From: Agromyces laixinhei
GTDB lineage: Bacteria > Actinomycetota > Actinomycetes > Actinomycetales > Microbacteriaceae
Length of the DNA: 64,000 nt
Assembly (NCBI RefSeq): GCF_006337065.1
Contig: NZ_CP040872.1
Location: forward strand, 1,612,001 to 1,676,000
Direction: 5' to 3'
In this document: positions 44,411 through 53,008 of the stretch, piece after piece
Numbering within the stretch: the stretch's first letter is position 1
Layout: each line of letters starts with the position of its first letter
Made by a program: the position numbers and the translations under genes
The notes under the pieces: generated by a model
Database searches by the model: none
What the model saw: the letters and a program-made list of their open reading frames with translations, nothing else
What the model was told of the DNA's origin: nothing

Positions 44411-44411
44411 C

Positions 44412-45683
44412 GTGGCTCGGCTCGCCCTCGCCCTCGACGGCCCGACCGAAGATCGGATCCTCGCCGACATCGTCGAGCATGGCCACACGATCGTCGCCCG
44501 GCTCGTCGGCTGGAACGACCTCCTCGAGAACCTCGACGTGCTCGGCCCCGAGGTCGCGATCGTCGGCGCCGGCAGCGGCACGCTGAGCGCCGAACTGCTG
44601 AGCGCCTGCGATGAACGCGGGGTTCGTCTCGTCGCCCTCGCCGGCAGCGACGCCGAGCGGGCGCACGCCTCGCAGCTCGGCCTGCACGAGATCGTCGATG
44701 CTGCGGCACCGTGGGCCGAGATCGAACCACTCGTGAGCGGGGGAGTGCCGGTGCCGTCGCGGGTGGGCGACGTGCGGCCGAGGGAGGAGCGCACGGCTTC
44801 CGTCGTCGCAGTCTGGGGGCCGGGCGGAGCCCCGGGTCGCAGCACGCTCGCCGTCAACCTCGCCGCCGAGATCGCGGCGGCCGGGCACACCGTCGCCCTC
44901 GTCGACGCCGACCCCTACGGGGGCGCGATCGCGCCGTCGCTCGGGCTGCTCGATGAGGCGCCCGGCTTCGCCTCGGCGTGCCGGCTCGCCGGTGCCGACG
45001 CCCTCGATCGCGCCGAGCTCGAGCGCATCGCGCAGCGCTACACCGCCCCACGGGCGGCGTTCAACGTGTTCACGGGACTCGTCGGCCCGAGTCGATGGCC
45101 CGAGCTCTCACGCGACCGGGTCGCTTCGGCGATCGCGACGATGCGAGCGTGGGTCGAGTACGTCGTCATCGACACCGGATTCAGCCTCGAGCGCGACGAA
45201 GAGCTGACGAGCGATCAGTTCGCCCCGCGCCGGAACGCTGCCACCTTCGCGGCTCTGGCGGCCGCCGATCGGGTCGTCGCCGTCGGACTGGCCGACCCTG
45301 TCGGCCTGTCTCGGCTGCTCAGGGGGCACGGCGAACTCGTCGAACTGGTCGAGCACGAGCGGGTCGACGTCGTCGTCAACCGGGTGCGAACGAGCGCGCT
45401 CGGCATCGACGCGCACGGGCAGGTGCGGCAGACGCTGCGCAGGTTCGGCGGGCTCGGTGACGCCACCCTCCTTCCGCACGACTCGAAGGCGACGGACGCC
45501 GCGATCCTCACGGCACGCACACTGCGCGATGCAGCGCCGCGCTCGCCGCTGCGCACTGCGATCCGCGACTATGCGTTCGAGGCGCTGCTGCCCACGCCGC
45601 AGCCCGAGCGGCGCAGGGGCCTCACGATCGCGGCGCTGCGCCGGCGACGGCCGGCCGAGGTGAGCACCGGGCGGTACGCTTGA
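44412..45683 (+). CDS. CpaE-like P-loop ATPase
   Basis: A 423-aa protein. The N-terminal 110 residues resemble a degenerate receiver domain, as in CpaE. The ATPase region begins with VVAVWGPGGAPGRSTLAVNLAAEIAAAGHTVALVDADPYGG (about 130-170). The P-loop lysine appears as arginine in GAPGRST, a variant I associate with this actinobacterial group. The later motif VVIDTGF corresponds to Walker B. It is probably a polarity or pilus-localisation factor. GTG 44412 lies 1 bp after the SAF stop, and the gene ends 3 bp before the kinase. Confidence 0.82.
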   Translation: MARLALALDGPTEDRILADIVEHGHTIVARLVGWNDLLENLDVLGPEVAIVGAGSGTLSAELLSACDERGVRLVALAGSDAERAHASQLGLHEIVDAAAPWAEIEPLVSGGVPVPSRVGDVRPREERTASVVAVWGPGGAPGRSTLAVNLAAEIAAAGHTVALVDADPYGGAIAPSLGLLDEAPGFASACRLAGADALDRAELERIAQRYTAPRAAFNVFTGLVGPSRWPELSRDRVASAIATMRAWVEYVVIDTGFSLERDEELTSDQFAPRRNAATFAALAAADRVVAVGLADPVGLSRLLRGHGELVELVEHERVDVVVNRVRTSALGIDAHGQVRQTLRRFGGLGDATLLPHDSKATDAAILTARTLRDAAPRSPLRTAIRDYAFEALLPTPQPERRRGLTIAALRRRRPAEVSTGRYA

Positions 45684-45686
45684 CCG

Positions 45687-47180
45687 GTGTCGACCCTCAG
45701 TGATCTCGTCCTCGCCCAGGGCCGCAGCAGTCAGGCCGATGTCGACTGGCTGCACATGCTCGTCGGCGACCTCCAGCTGCTCGCCGATCTCGCGTTCGCC
45801 GACATCGTGCTGTGGGTGCCGTCCGGCGACGATTCGTTCGTCGCCGTCGCCCACTCCCGGCCATCGAGCGCCGCGACGCTCTTCTACCGTGATTTCGTCG
45901 GTCAAGAGATCAAGCCGCAGTGGCGTGAGCATGTCGGGCAGGCCTATTCGACCGCACGGATCGTCGATTCATCCGCCCCTGACTGGTATGAGGAGATGCC
46001 CACCCGCGTGAGTGCCGCGCCCGTCATGCGCCGTCTCACCACCGCCGGCGCCGACGTCGCGCCCGAACCGGTCGCCGTGCTCACCCGGCACACGAACCTC
46101 GGCGCGACCCGCACACCGAGCCGCCAGGAACTCACGTTCAACGAATGTGCAGAAGAGCTCTTCCTGATGATCGCATCGGGCGACTTCCCCGATCTCGGCG
46201 CCCCGACCGGTCCGCGTCGCGGCGCTCCACGCGCGTCCGACGGACTCATCCGGCTCGACGTCGACGGCATCACGACGTTCGCGAGCCCGAACGCGCTCTC
46301 CGCGTTCAATCGCATGGGTTTCGACGACGAGCTCGAAGGCGAGTCGCTCGCCGAGGTGACCACGAGGCTCCTCGCCGGCAAGCTCGTCGTCGACGAGTCG
46401 CTCCCGCTCGTCGTGACAGGTCGGGCCCCCTGGCGCACCGATGTCGAGTCCCGAGGGGTCACCGTGTCGCTTCGGGCCATCCCGATCCGGCACCGAGGCG
46501 AGCGCGTCGGCGCGATCGTGATGAGCCGTGACGTCACCGAACTCCGCCACCAGGAGCAGGAGCTCATCACCAAAGACGCGACGATCCGCGAGATCCACCA
46601 CCGGGTGAAGAACAACCTGCAGACGGTGGCGTCGCTGCTTCGCATCCAGGCCCGGCGCACGCACTCCGACGAGGCACGTGAGGCGCTCACGCAGGCCATG
46701 CGGCGCGTCGGAGCGATCGCGGTCGTGCACGACACGCTCTCCGAGGGGCTGACGCAGAACGTCGACTTCGATGCGGTCTTCGACCGCGCACTGCTGCTCG
46801 TCGCCGAGGTGGCGTCGGCCCACAATACGACGGCGCACCCGAAGCGCTCCGGGTCGTTCGGCGTGTTGCCGAGTGAGTACGCGACACCGCTCGCGCTCGC
46901 GCTCACCGAGCTCGTCACGAACGCGGTCGAGCACGGTCTCGCCGGGCAGGAGGGCGACGTCGAGATCACGGCCGACCGCTCGCAGACGATGCTGAGCGTG
47001 ACGGTGCGCGACACCGGTTCGGGTCTGCCCGAAGGCAGGGTGGGCGAAGGGCTCGGCACTCAGATCGTGCGCACGCTGATCCAGGGCGAACTGAGCGGCA
47101 CGATCGACTGGCACACGATCGTCGGCAGCGGCACCGAGGTCACGATCGAGGTTCCGTTGCGCTGGATCGCGCCGGCCTGA
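45687..47180 (+). CDS. pdtaS: Sensor histidine kinase, PdtaS-like
   Basis: A soluble histidine kinase of 497 aa. Residues 1-150 form the GAF-like H_kinase_N domain, 185-290 a PAS domain (LIRLDVDGITTFASPNALSAFNRMGF), and HisKA_2 follows with IREIHHRVKNNLQTVASLLRIQARR, with the phosphorylated histidine at about H304. The HATPase has ELVTNAVEHGL and DTGSGLPEG. This matches mycobacterial PdtaS, which controls the RNA-binding antiterminator PdtaR. Its partner gene is not in the window. The 3' end overlaps the convergent sigma gene by 41 bp. Confidence 0.9.
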   Translation: MSTLSDLVLAQGRSSQADVDWLHMLVGDLQLLADLAFADIVLWVPSGDDSFVAVAHSRPSSAATLFYRDFVGQEIKPQWREHVGQAYSTARIVDSSAPDWYEEMPTRVSAAPVMRRLTTAGADVAPEPVAVLTRHTNLGATRTPSRQELTFNECAEELFLMIASGDFPDLGAPTGPRRGAPRASDGLIRLDVDGITTFASPNALSAFNRMGFDDELEGESLAEVTTRLLAGKLVVDESLPLVVTGRAPWRTDVESRGVTVSLRAIPIRHRGERVGAIVMSRDVTELRHQEQELITKDATIREIHHRVKNNLQTVASLLRIQARRTHSDEAREALTQAMRRVGAIAVVHDTLSEGLTQNVDFDAVFDRALLLVAEVASAHNTTAHPKRSGSFGVLPSEYATPLALALTELVTNAVEHGLAGQEGDVEITADRSQTMLSVTVRDTGSGLPEGRVGEGLGTQIVRTLIQGELSGTIDWHTIVGSGTEVTIEVPLRWIAPA

Positions 47181-48099
47181 CCGAGTCGGTCGGTGTCGCC
47201 GACAACAGTGCGAACAGGTCACCGACCGTGCCGAGGTGAGTGAGCTTCTCGGGATTCAGCTGGTTCGCGATCACCTGCACCGAACCGTTGACGAATTCCA
47301 CCATCAGAACGCAGAGCAGCGCACCGTCGGGGCCACGCACCCAGAGCGACGGCGCTCCGTTCACCGGGCGCCGCTCGAACGCGATGCCCGCTCGGGTGCC
47401 GCGCCGCACGAGGCCGCCGAGGAAACGCGCGACGGCGACGGCGCCGTGCACGGGCCGGCGGACCGCAGGTGCCCGGCCGCCGCCGTCGCCGTAGAACACC
47501 ACGTCGTCGGCGAGTGCCACGACGAGTCGGTCGACATCGCCGACCTCGAGCGCAGCGAAGAACGCGTCGGTGAGCGCCGTGTCACGGTCGGCCGCACCGT
47601 CGAACCGCGTCCGTCCCTCGGCGATGCGCTGCTTCGCCCGGTGCATGATCTGCCGGCACGCGGCCTCATTGCGGTCGACGATGGCGGCGATCGTCGGGTA
47701 GTCGTAGGCGAAGACCTCTCGAAGGAGGAATACGGCGCGCTCGACCGGGCCGAGCCGTTCGAGCACCGCGAGGAATGCGAATGACAGGGTCTCGTCACGT
47801 TCGATGCGGTGCGCGGGATCGGCGTCATCGTCTGGCAGCGGCTCGGGTATCCACGGGCCGACGTAGATCTCGCGTGTGCGCCGCGCCGAGCGGAGCACGT
47901 CGATCGCGAGCCGCGTGGCAACGGTGGCCGCGAAAGCCTCGGGGTTGTCGATCGGTTCGCCGACAGCATGCCGCTCCTGCAGCCGCACGTACGCGTCTTG
48001 CACGACGTCTTCGGCCTCCACGACGCTGCCGAGCATGCGATAGGCGATGGAGAACATGAGTGGACGCAGAGCGTGCTGCGCCTCGCCCGTGATCGCCAT
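47140..48099 (-). CDS. ECF41-type RNA polymerase sigma factor (SigJ-like)
   Basis: A 319-aa ECF sigma factor. Sigma-2 lies at about 10-75 (LRPLMFSIAYRMLGSVVEAEDVVQDAYVRLQE) and sigma-4 at about 105-165 (LERLGPVERAVFLLREVFAYDYPTIAAIV). A C-terminal SnoaL-like extension carries the group motifs YVGPWIPEPLP, DGGGR and NPEKL. In ECF41 factors the extension acts as a built-in regulator, instead of a separate anti-sigma factor. The divergent epimerase gene has a matching promoter. It overlaps pdtaS convergently, so antisense effects are possible. Confidence 0.9.
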   Translation of the reverse strand: MAITGEAQHALRPLMFSIAYRMLGSVVEAEDVVQDAYVRLQERHAVGEPIDNPEAFAATVATRLAIDVLRSARRTREIYVGPWIPEPLPDDDADPAHRIERDETLSFAFLAVLERLGPVERAVFLLREVFAYDYPTIAAIVDRNEAACRQIMHRAKQRIAEGRTRFDGAADRDTALTDAFFAALEVGDVDRLVVALADDVVFYGDGGGRAPAVRRPVHGAVAVARFLGGLVRRGTRAGIAFERRPVNGAPSLWVRGPDGALLCVLMVEFVNGSVQVIANQLNPEKLTHLGTVGDLFALLSATPTDSVRPARSSATEPRS

Positions 48100-48123
48100 G
48101 CTTCGAGGATGTCACAGTACTGC

Positions 48124-48150
48124 TGTCACAGGTGGAGTCGTTGGATCGTC
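48124..48150 (+). promoter_or_regulatory. ECF41 promoter TGTCACA-N16-CGTC
   Basis: TGTCACA (48124-48130), exactly 16 bp, then CGTC (48147-48150). This equals the promoter pattern described for ECF41 sigma factors. It lies 28 bp upstream of the epimerase start. A second TGTCACA at 48110-48116 has no CGTC at the right distance. Confidence 0.8.
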
Positions 48151-48178
48151 GGAGGGGGTGACAGGAACGGAGACCGAG

Positions 48179-49114
48179 ATGCGAGTGTTCATCGCCGGCG
48201 CCACGGGCGCCATCGGATCGAGAGTGGTGCGACTCCTCGTCGCGGCGGGGCACGAGGTGGCCGGAACGTCGAGGCACGGCGACCGATTGGCCGACATCGA
48301 GGCGGCAGGTGCGCGCGGCCTCGTGATGGACGGCCTCGACGCGACATCCGTTCGCACCGCCGTGCTCGAAGCCCGCCCCGAGGTGATCGTGCACGAACTC
48401 ACCGCGCTCGCGGGCCTCGCGCCCGATCTCAAGCACTTCGACCAGGGGTTCGCCATGACCAACGAGTTGCGTACCAGCGGAACCGATCACCTGCTCGCGG
48501 TCGCAGCCGAAGCCGGCGTCGGCAGGTTCATCGCGCAGAGCTACACGGGGTGGCCGAACGAGCGCACGGGCGGCGCGGTCAAGGACGAGGCCGACCCGAT
48601 CGACCCGCACCCGACTGATGCCTCGAAGGAGACGATCGCCGCGATCAGGTACGTCGAGGGTGCGACCGCCGCGGCCGACGGGGTCGCGCTCCGCTCTGGG
48701 CAGCTGTACGGGCCGGGCCAGTCGATCGGACGCGGAGGCGAGATGGTCGAGATGATCGCCGCGGGAAGACTGCCGCTCGTCGGCGGCGGCACCGGGATCA
48801 CCTCGTTCTGCCACATCGACGACGCGGCATCCGCCACCGCGGCCGCCGTCACGCACGGTGCTGCCGGCGTCTACAACATCGTCGATGACGACCCAGCGCC
48901 CGTCTCGGAGTGGTTGCCCGCGCTCGCCGAGGCGGTCGGGGCGAAGGCGCCGAGGCACGTGCCGGCGTGGGTGGCACGGCCGCTCATCGGCGAACACGGG
49001 GTGTCACTGATGACGAAGGCGCGCGGCTCGTCGAACGCGAAGGCGAAACGGGAGCTCGACTGGACCCCCGACTGGCCGAGTTGGCGCGAGGGCTTCCGCA
49101 GCGGCCTCGGCTGA
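48179..49114 (+). CDS. NAD(P)-dependent epimerase, ECF41 partner
   Basis: A 311-aa extended SDR-like protein with nucleotide motif AGATGAIGSRVV (residues 6-17), QSYTGWPNERTGG and ITSFCHIDDAASAT. ECF41 factors are encoded beside carboxymuconolactone decarboxylase, oxidoreductase or epimerase (COE) genes that they control. This is the epimerase type. ATG 48179 is the only start downstream of the ECF41 promoter that gives the Rossmann strand, and GGAG lies upstream. Its substrate is unknown. Confidence 0.85.
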   Translation: MRVFIAGATGAIGSRVVRLLVAAGHEVAGTSRHGDRLADIEAAGARGLVMDGLDATSVRTAVLEARPEVIVHELTALAGLAPDLKHFDQGFAMTNELRTSGTDHLLAVAAEAGVGRFIAQSYTGWPNERTGGAVKDEADPIDPHPTDASKETIAAIRYVEGATAAADGVALRSGQLYGPGQSIGRGGEMVEMIAAGRLPLVGGGTGITSFCHIDDAASATAAAVTHGAAGVYNIVDDDPAPVSEWLPALAEAVGAKAPRHVPAWVARPLIGEHGVSLMTKARGSSNAKAKRELDWTPDWPSWREGFRSGLG

Positions 49115-49198
49115 GCGTCGGCCGGCCGAACGGATGAGAACGCGACTCATTCCCAACTTGGCCCGGGTCGCCGAATCGCGGCCTACGCTGTGAGTGAC

Positions 49199-50119
49199 AT
49201 GGCACACGATCACGATCACGTAGCAACCGCCGACCGTGCACGGCTCTGGGTCGCCGCCGCGATCATCGGCGCGTTCCTCATCGTGCAGGTGATCGGCGCG
49301 GTCTTCAGCGGCTCGCTCGCGCTCCTCGCCGACGCCGGGCACATGGCGAGCGACCTCATCGGGCTCGCTGTCGCCCTCGTGGCGTCATTCGTCGCGGCCA
49401 GACCCGCGACCGACCGCCAGACCTACGGCTATCGCCGGGCGGAAGTGCTCGGGGCTCTCGTGAACGGCGTCATTCTCGTGGTCGTCGCGGTCTCTGTCGC
49501 GATCAGCGCTGTCGGCCGCCTGGTGACGGGTGCAGCAGGCGAGGCCCATGAGGTGCAGGGCGTGCCGATGCTCGTCGTCGCCGGCATCGGTCTCGTCGCC
49601 AACGTCGCGGCGATGCTCGTGCTGCGCGGCGGTGCGAAGGATTCGATCAACCTTCGCGGCGCGTACTTGGAAGTGCTCGGCGACCTCATCGGGTCTGCCC
49701 TCGTCATCGCCGCGGCGCTCGTGATCGTCTTCACGGGCTTCGACGCCGCCGATCCGATCGCCTCGCTCGCGATCGCCGCGCTCATCGTGCCGCGGGCGCT
49801 GTCACTGCTTCGCGACGTCGCGCGCGTGCTCTTCGAATCGGCGCCGGCCGACACCGACGTCGCCGAGATCCGCGCGCACATCCTGCGCACGGACGGGGTG
49901 GTGGCAGTGCACGACGTGCATGTGTGGGCGATCACCTCGGGTGCGCACGTGTTCAGCGCGCACGTGGAGGTCGCGCCCGACGTCTTCTCCTCCGGCCGCA
50001 CCGGTGAACTGCTCGATGAGCTCGGCGGATGTCTCAGCGAACACTTCGACGTCGAGCACTCGACCTTCCAGCTCGAGCCGGCGGGCCGGGAGCAACGGGA
50101 GCAGTCGCAGCATCCGTGA
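49199..50119 (+). CDS. Cation diffusion facilitator family transporter
   Basis: A metal-proton antiporter of the CzcD/ZitB group, 306 aa. A His-rich start (MAHDHDH) precedes six hydrophobic helices. The metal site motif is ALLADAGHMASDLIGL (H-x3-D, about 42-57) in helix 2, with the second pair in YLEVLGDLIGS (helix 5). A cytoplasmic C-terminal domain (about 205-290) ends the protein. It probably exports Zn2+ or another divalent cation. ATG 49199 or GTG 49190 may be the start; TACGCT at 49184-49189 would make the ATG nearly leaderless. Confidence 0.88.
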   Translation: MAHDHDHVATADRARLWVAAAIIGAFLIVQVIGAVFSGSLALLADAGHMASDLIGLAVALVASFVAARPATDRQTYGYRRAEVLGALVNGVILVVVAVSVAISAVGRLVTGAAGEAHEVQGVPMLVVAGIGLVANVAAMLVLRGGAKDSINLRGAYLEVLGDLIGSALVIAAALVIVFTGFDAADPIASLAIAALIVPRALSLLRDVARVLFESAPADTDVAEIRAHILRTDGVVAVHDVHVWAITSGAHVFSAHVEVAPDVFSSGRTGELLDELGGCLSEHFDVEHSTFQLEPAGREQREQSQHP

Positions 50120-50140
50120 CCGGGGCTTCCTGAGCGGGCG

Positions 50141-50887
50141 CTACTTCTTCTCTTCGTGGCCGTGCTCGAAGACCTCGGGGTCGAGCACGAGATGAGTCGC
50201 CTCGTCATGGTCGGTGACGACGTCTTCTCCGGCCGCTGCTGCTCGCTTGGCCTTGCGGGCTGAGGCGAAGTAGTGCCAGAGGGTCGGGATGAGCGTGAGC
50301 ACCACGGCCCCGATGAGGATGACGTCGATGTACTCCTGCACGAATTCCGCGATGGGGGGGATATAGCCGATGAGGAAGCCGAAGTAGGTGAGCCCGACGC
50401 CCCAGATGATCGCACCGATGAAGTTGTAGAGCGTGTACTTCTTGTAGTTCATGTGCCCCACGCCGGCCGCAACGGGAGCGAAGGTGCGCACGATCGGCAC
50501 GAAGCGGGCGAGGATGATCGCGAGCGCGCCGAAACGCGTGAAGAAGGCGTTCGTGCGCTCGACGTTCTTCACGCTGAACAGGCCCGACTCCTTGCGTTCG
50601 AAGACGCTCGGGCCGAACTTGTGGCCGATCAGGTACCCCACCTCGCCGCCGAGGAACGCGGCGAAGCCGATGGCGAGGCACACCCACCAGATGTCGACGC
50701 CGAAGACGAGCGAGGTGTGCGTGAGCAGGCCGGAGATCACGAGCAGCGTGTCGCCGGGCAGAAGGAACCCGACCAGCAGGCCCGTCTCGGCGAACACGAT
50801 CGCGCAGACCACGACGAGCGCCCAAGGGCCCGCGCCCGCGATGATCGTCTCGGGGTCGAGCCAGGGGATGAGCGCGGTGTGGATCAC
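50141..50887 (-). CDS. DedA family membrane protein
   Basis: A 248-aa DedA/SNARE-associated (VTT-fold) protein. It has FAETGLLVGFLLPGDTLLVISG and FLGGEVGYLIGHKFGPSVFER (DedA domain, about 30-165), the conserved ARFVPIVRTFAPVAAGVGHM and about five membrane segments. Family members act as phospholipid or undecaprenyl-phosphate flippases and support membrane integrity. It is convergent with the CDF gene (21-bp gap) and stands alone. The C-terminal tail is charged. Confidence 0.9.
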   Translation of the reverse strand: MIHTALIPWLDPETIIAGAGPWALVVVCAIVFAETGLLVGFLLPGDTLLVISGLLTHTSLVFGVDIWWVCLAIGFAAFLGGEVGYLIGHKFGPSVFERKESGLFSVKNVERTNAFFTRFGALAIILARFVPIVRTFAPVAAGVGHMNYKKYTLYNFIGAIIWGVGLTYFGFLIGYIPPIAEFVQEYIDVILIGAVVLTLIPTLWHYFASARKAKRAAAAGEDVVTDHDEATHLVLDPEVFEHGHEEKK

Positions 50888-51010
50888 AGATGGATCTCCT
50901 GTCGTCGTCGAGGCACAGCGATTGCCGGTCAGCAGGCGGCGGTATTTCGTTGCAGTCTATCGACGGCGATCACGAGCGACATCAGACCCGAGAATGATCC
51001 CGGATCAACT

Positions 51011-51664
51011 TCAGGCGGAGAGCGCCTCGAAGATCGCACCGTTCATGCGGAACGAGGTGCGGACCTCGGCGATGAGCACGTCGACCTGATCCGGCGCCAG
51101 TGCGAGATCGTTCATGGCTTCGCGGTAACCGCGCTTGTAGCGCACGACTCCGTCTTCGGCGATCTCGAACCGGTAGAAGCTCAGTTGCTCGGGGGTGGCG
51201 CCGTAGTGGCGCGCGACGAGCCGCGCGATGGCCTGGCCGCCCGAGAGGTCGCCGAGGTACCGCGTGTAGTGGTGCGCGAGGTACCGCACGTCGTCGTCGG
51301 AGACGGCGCGGAGGTGGTCGGCGTACTCGCTCGTCGCCGGAAGCGGTGGGTGCGAGGTGCGCCAGTCGGCGGCACCGAGAGCGGCGAGGTCGGCCTCGAT
51401 CGTGGCCATGCGAGCCAACTCGGGGTCGAACACCGCAGGGTCGCCGTCGCGGCTGCCTCGCTCTTCGAGCGCTTCGTAGACCCAGCCGAACTGCGCAAGG
51501 TAGCGCGTGTACTCCTCGAGTGAGAGTTCGCCGCCCATGAGCTGCACGATGTAGCCGCGAGATTCTGCGGCCCGGTGGTCGTCGGCGGAGGCCGCGCGCA
51601 CGAGTGCAGCGACGTCGAGGGGTTCTGCGTCGGTGTGCGCCGGGGCAGTGGGGGCGATCGTCAT
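51011..51664 (-). CDS. hmuO: Heme oxygenase (biliverdin-producing)
   Basis: Degrades heme to biliverdin, CO and iron. A 217-aa HmuO/HemO-type all-helical protein. The proximal histidine is at about H30 in SADDHRAAESRGYIVQLMGGELS, and the distal helix has YLGDLSGGQAIARLVARHYG. A near-consensus DtxR/IdeR iron box lies 16 bp upstream of the start, so it is probably induced by iron starvation. No heme transporter is adjacent. Confidence 0.92.
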   Translation of the reverse strand: MTIAPTAPAHTDAEPLDVAALVRAASADDHRAAESRGYIVQLMGGELSLEEYTRYLAQFGWVYEALEERGSRDGDPAVFDPELARMATIEADLAALGAADWRTSHPPLPATSEYADHLRAVSDDDVRYLAHHYTRYLGDLSGGQAIARLVARHYGATPEQLSFYRFEIAEDGVVRYKRGYREAMNDLALAPDQVDVLIAEVRTSFRMNGAIFEALSA

Positions 51665-51679
51665 GGTGCGACCCTTCAG

Positions 51680-51698
51680 TGAGGTAAGGATTGCCTTA
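51680..51698 (-). promoter_or_regulatory. DtxR/IdeR iron box upstream of heme oxygenase
   Basis: On the minus strand TAAGGCAATCCTTACCTCA matches 16 of 19 positions of the iron box TWAGGTWAGSCTWACCTWA. It follows a TAAGAT -10-like hexamer (51700-51705), so bound regulator would cover the transcription start. Confidence 0.8.
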
Positions 51699-51831
51699 CA
51701 TCTTAGGGGGCGATGCTGAACGTCGGGTCCCGGTTCCGTCGCAGAGCGACTCGATCGGGTGGGCCGGCCCGACCGGCCCGGGCCAACCGGGATCGATCTC
51801 GATGTCGCCGGCCGGCCGTACCCTCGGCGGT

Positions 51832-52698
51832 ATGCGAAACGGCTTCATCTACACGGGAAGTGATCCAACCTTGGCGGTCGAACTGGCGCAGCTCGCCGAG
51901 ACATCCGGATGGCAGGGCTTCTTCGTCTGGGAGGGCATCTGGGCGACCGATCCGTGGGCGATGCTCGCGGCGGCCGCGATGGTCACCGACGACATCAGAC
52001 TGGGCACCATGCTCACGCCGGTTCCGCGCCGCCGACCGTGGGAGCTCGCCGGGCAGACCATGACGGTCGACCGGCTCTCGGGCGGCCGGGTCATCCTCTC
52101 GGCAGGACTCGGCGTCTCAGCGGCCGAGCCGCGGTTCTGGATCTTCGAAGACGATCCCGGCCGCAGGCATCGGGCCGAACTGCTCGACGAGTCGCTCGAG
52201 CTCATGCAGCAGTTGTGGCGGGCCGAGCCGTTCGAGTTCGAAGGCCGCCACTACCGGGCCGAGCGCACCGATTCGATGCTGCCGCCGCCGATCGTGCAAG
52301 ACCCCCGAATTCCCACTTGGGTGGTCGGGCTCTGGCCGCGCATGAAGTCGATGCGCCGGGTCGCTCGTTACGACGGGTGGATTCCCAACTATGCGCCGCC
52401 GGGAGCGTCTCCAGAGAGCGCCGATGAGCAGACGCGGCTCTTCACGCCGGAGGTCGCCGCCGAGGCGATCGCCTGGATCCAAGACGAGCGTGCCCGGCTC
52501 GGCCTCGCAGACCGGCCGTTCGACGTGATCCAAGAGGGCACCACGAGCGGCACCGATGCGGCGGCCGACGCGGCCGTCGTACGGCCGTGGTCCGATGCGG
52601 GTGCGACGTGGTGGCTCGAGTCCGATTGGTCGGTGCCCGCCGAGCGCATCGAGGCCTACGCGCGCGAACGCATCGCGGCGGGCCCGCCGGCACTGTGA
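51832..52698 (+). CDS. LLM class flavin-dependent oxidoreductase
   Basis: A 288-aa luciferase-like monooxygenase-family protein (F420 or FMN dependent). It has MRNGFIYTGSDPTLAVELAQLAETSGWQGFFVWEG, LGTMLTPVPRRRPWELAGQTMTVDRLSGGRVILSAGLGV and PPIVQDPRIPTWVVGLWP, all characteristic. It lacks some C-terminal helices of larger members. ATG 51832 lies 7 nt after a TACCCT hexamer (51819-51824), suggesting a leaderless mRNA. Its substrate is unknown. Confidence 0.88.
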   Translation: MRNGFIYTGSDPTLAVELAQLAETSGWQGFFVWEGIWATDPWAMLAAAAMVTDDIRLGTMLTPVPRRRPWELAGQTMTVDRLSGGRVILSAGLGVSAAEPRFWIFEDDPGRRHRAELLDESLELMQQLWRAEPFEFEGRHYRAERTDSMLPPPIVQDPRIPTWVVGLWPRMKSMRRVARYDGWIPNYAPPGASPESADEQTRLFTPEVAAEAIAWIQDERARLGLADRPFDVIQEGTTSGTDAAADAAVVRPWSDAGATWWLESDWSVPAERIEAYARERIAAGPPAL

Positions 52699-52704
52699 AA
52701 CAAC

Positions 52705-52854
52705 TCAGTCGGCAGCGGCGTCGTTCGGGATCTCGTTGCCGTCGGCGTCGTACTCGACCCATTCCTCATCGTTCTCGGGCGACAGCGAGTCCGGTCGATC
52801 GGGGTCGCGGTCGAGGTCGAGCGGTTCTTCGAGCGGATCGACGAAATCGGTCAT
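52705..52854 (-). CDS. Small acidic protein (49 aa)
   Basis: The sequence encodes a 49-residue, very acidic protein. It starts MTDFVDPLEEPLDLDRDPDRP and contains SLSPENDEEWVEYDADGNEIPND, with roughly twenty Asp/Glu and few basic residues. A strong AGGAGG lies 5 nt before the ATG, which makes it a credible gene. It has no recognisable domain. It is convergent with the LLM gene and divergent from soxR, so the SoxR operator region may also influence it. Confidence 0.72.
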   Translation of the reverse strand: MTDFVDPLEEPLDLDRDPDRPDSLSPENDEEWVEYDADGNEIPNDAAAD

Positions 52855-52974
52855 GGCGTCCTCCTGATATGTCTTGATCCGAACGGATGTGTCGTGATCC
52901 GACGTTAGCGCGAGTGTCGTCGCATGGACAGGGCTTCTCGGTGCTCACTCAGCGTTGCGCGGTTGCTGCCAAGA

Positions 52975-52992
52975 CCTCGAGTAACCTTGAGG
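52975..52992. promoter_or_regulatory. SoxR operator
   Basis: CCTCGAGTAACCTTGAGG matches the Escherichia coli soxS operator CCTCAAGTTAACTTGAGG at 15 of 18 positions, including both outer CCTC/GAGG arms. It lies 16 bp before the soxR start and 120 bp from the divergent acidic-protein gene, consistent with autoregulation. Confidence 0.8.
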
Positions 52993-53008
52993 TCAAGTGG
53001 AGGTGACG

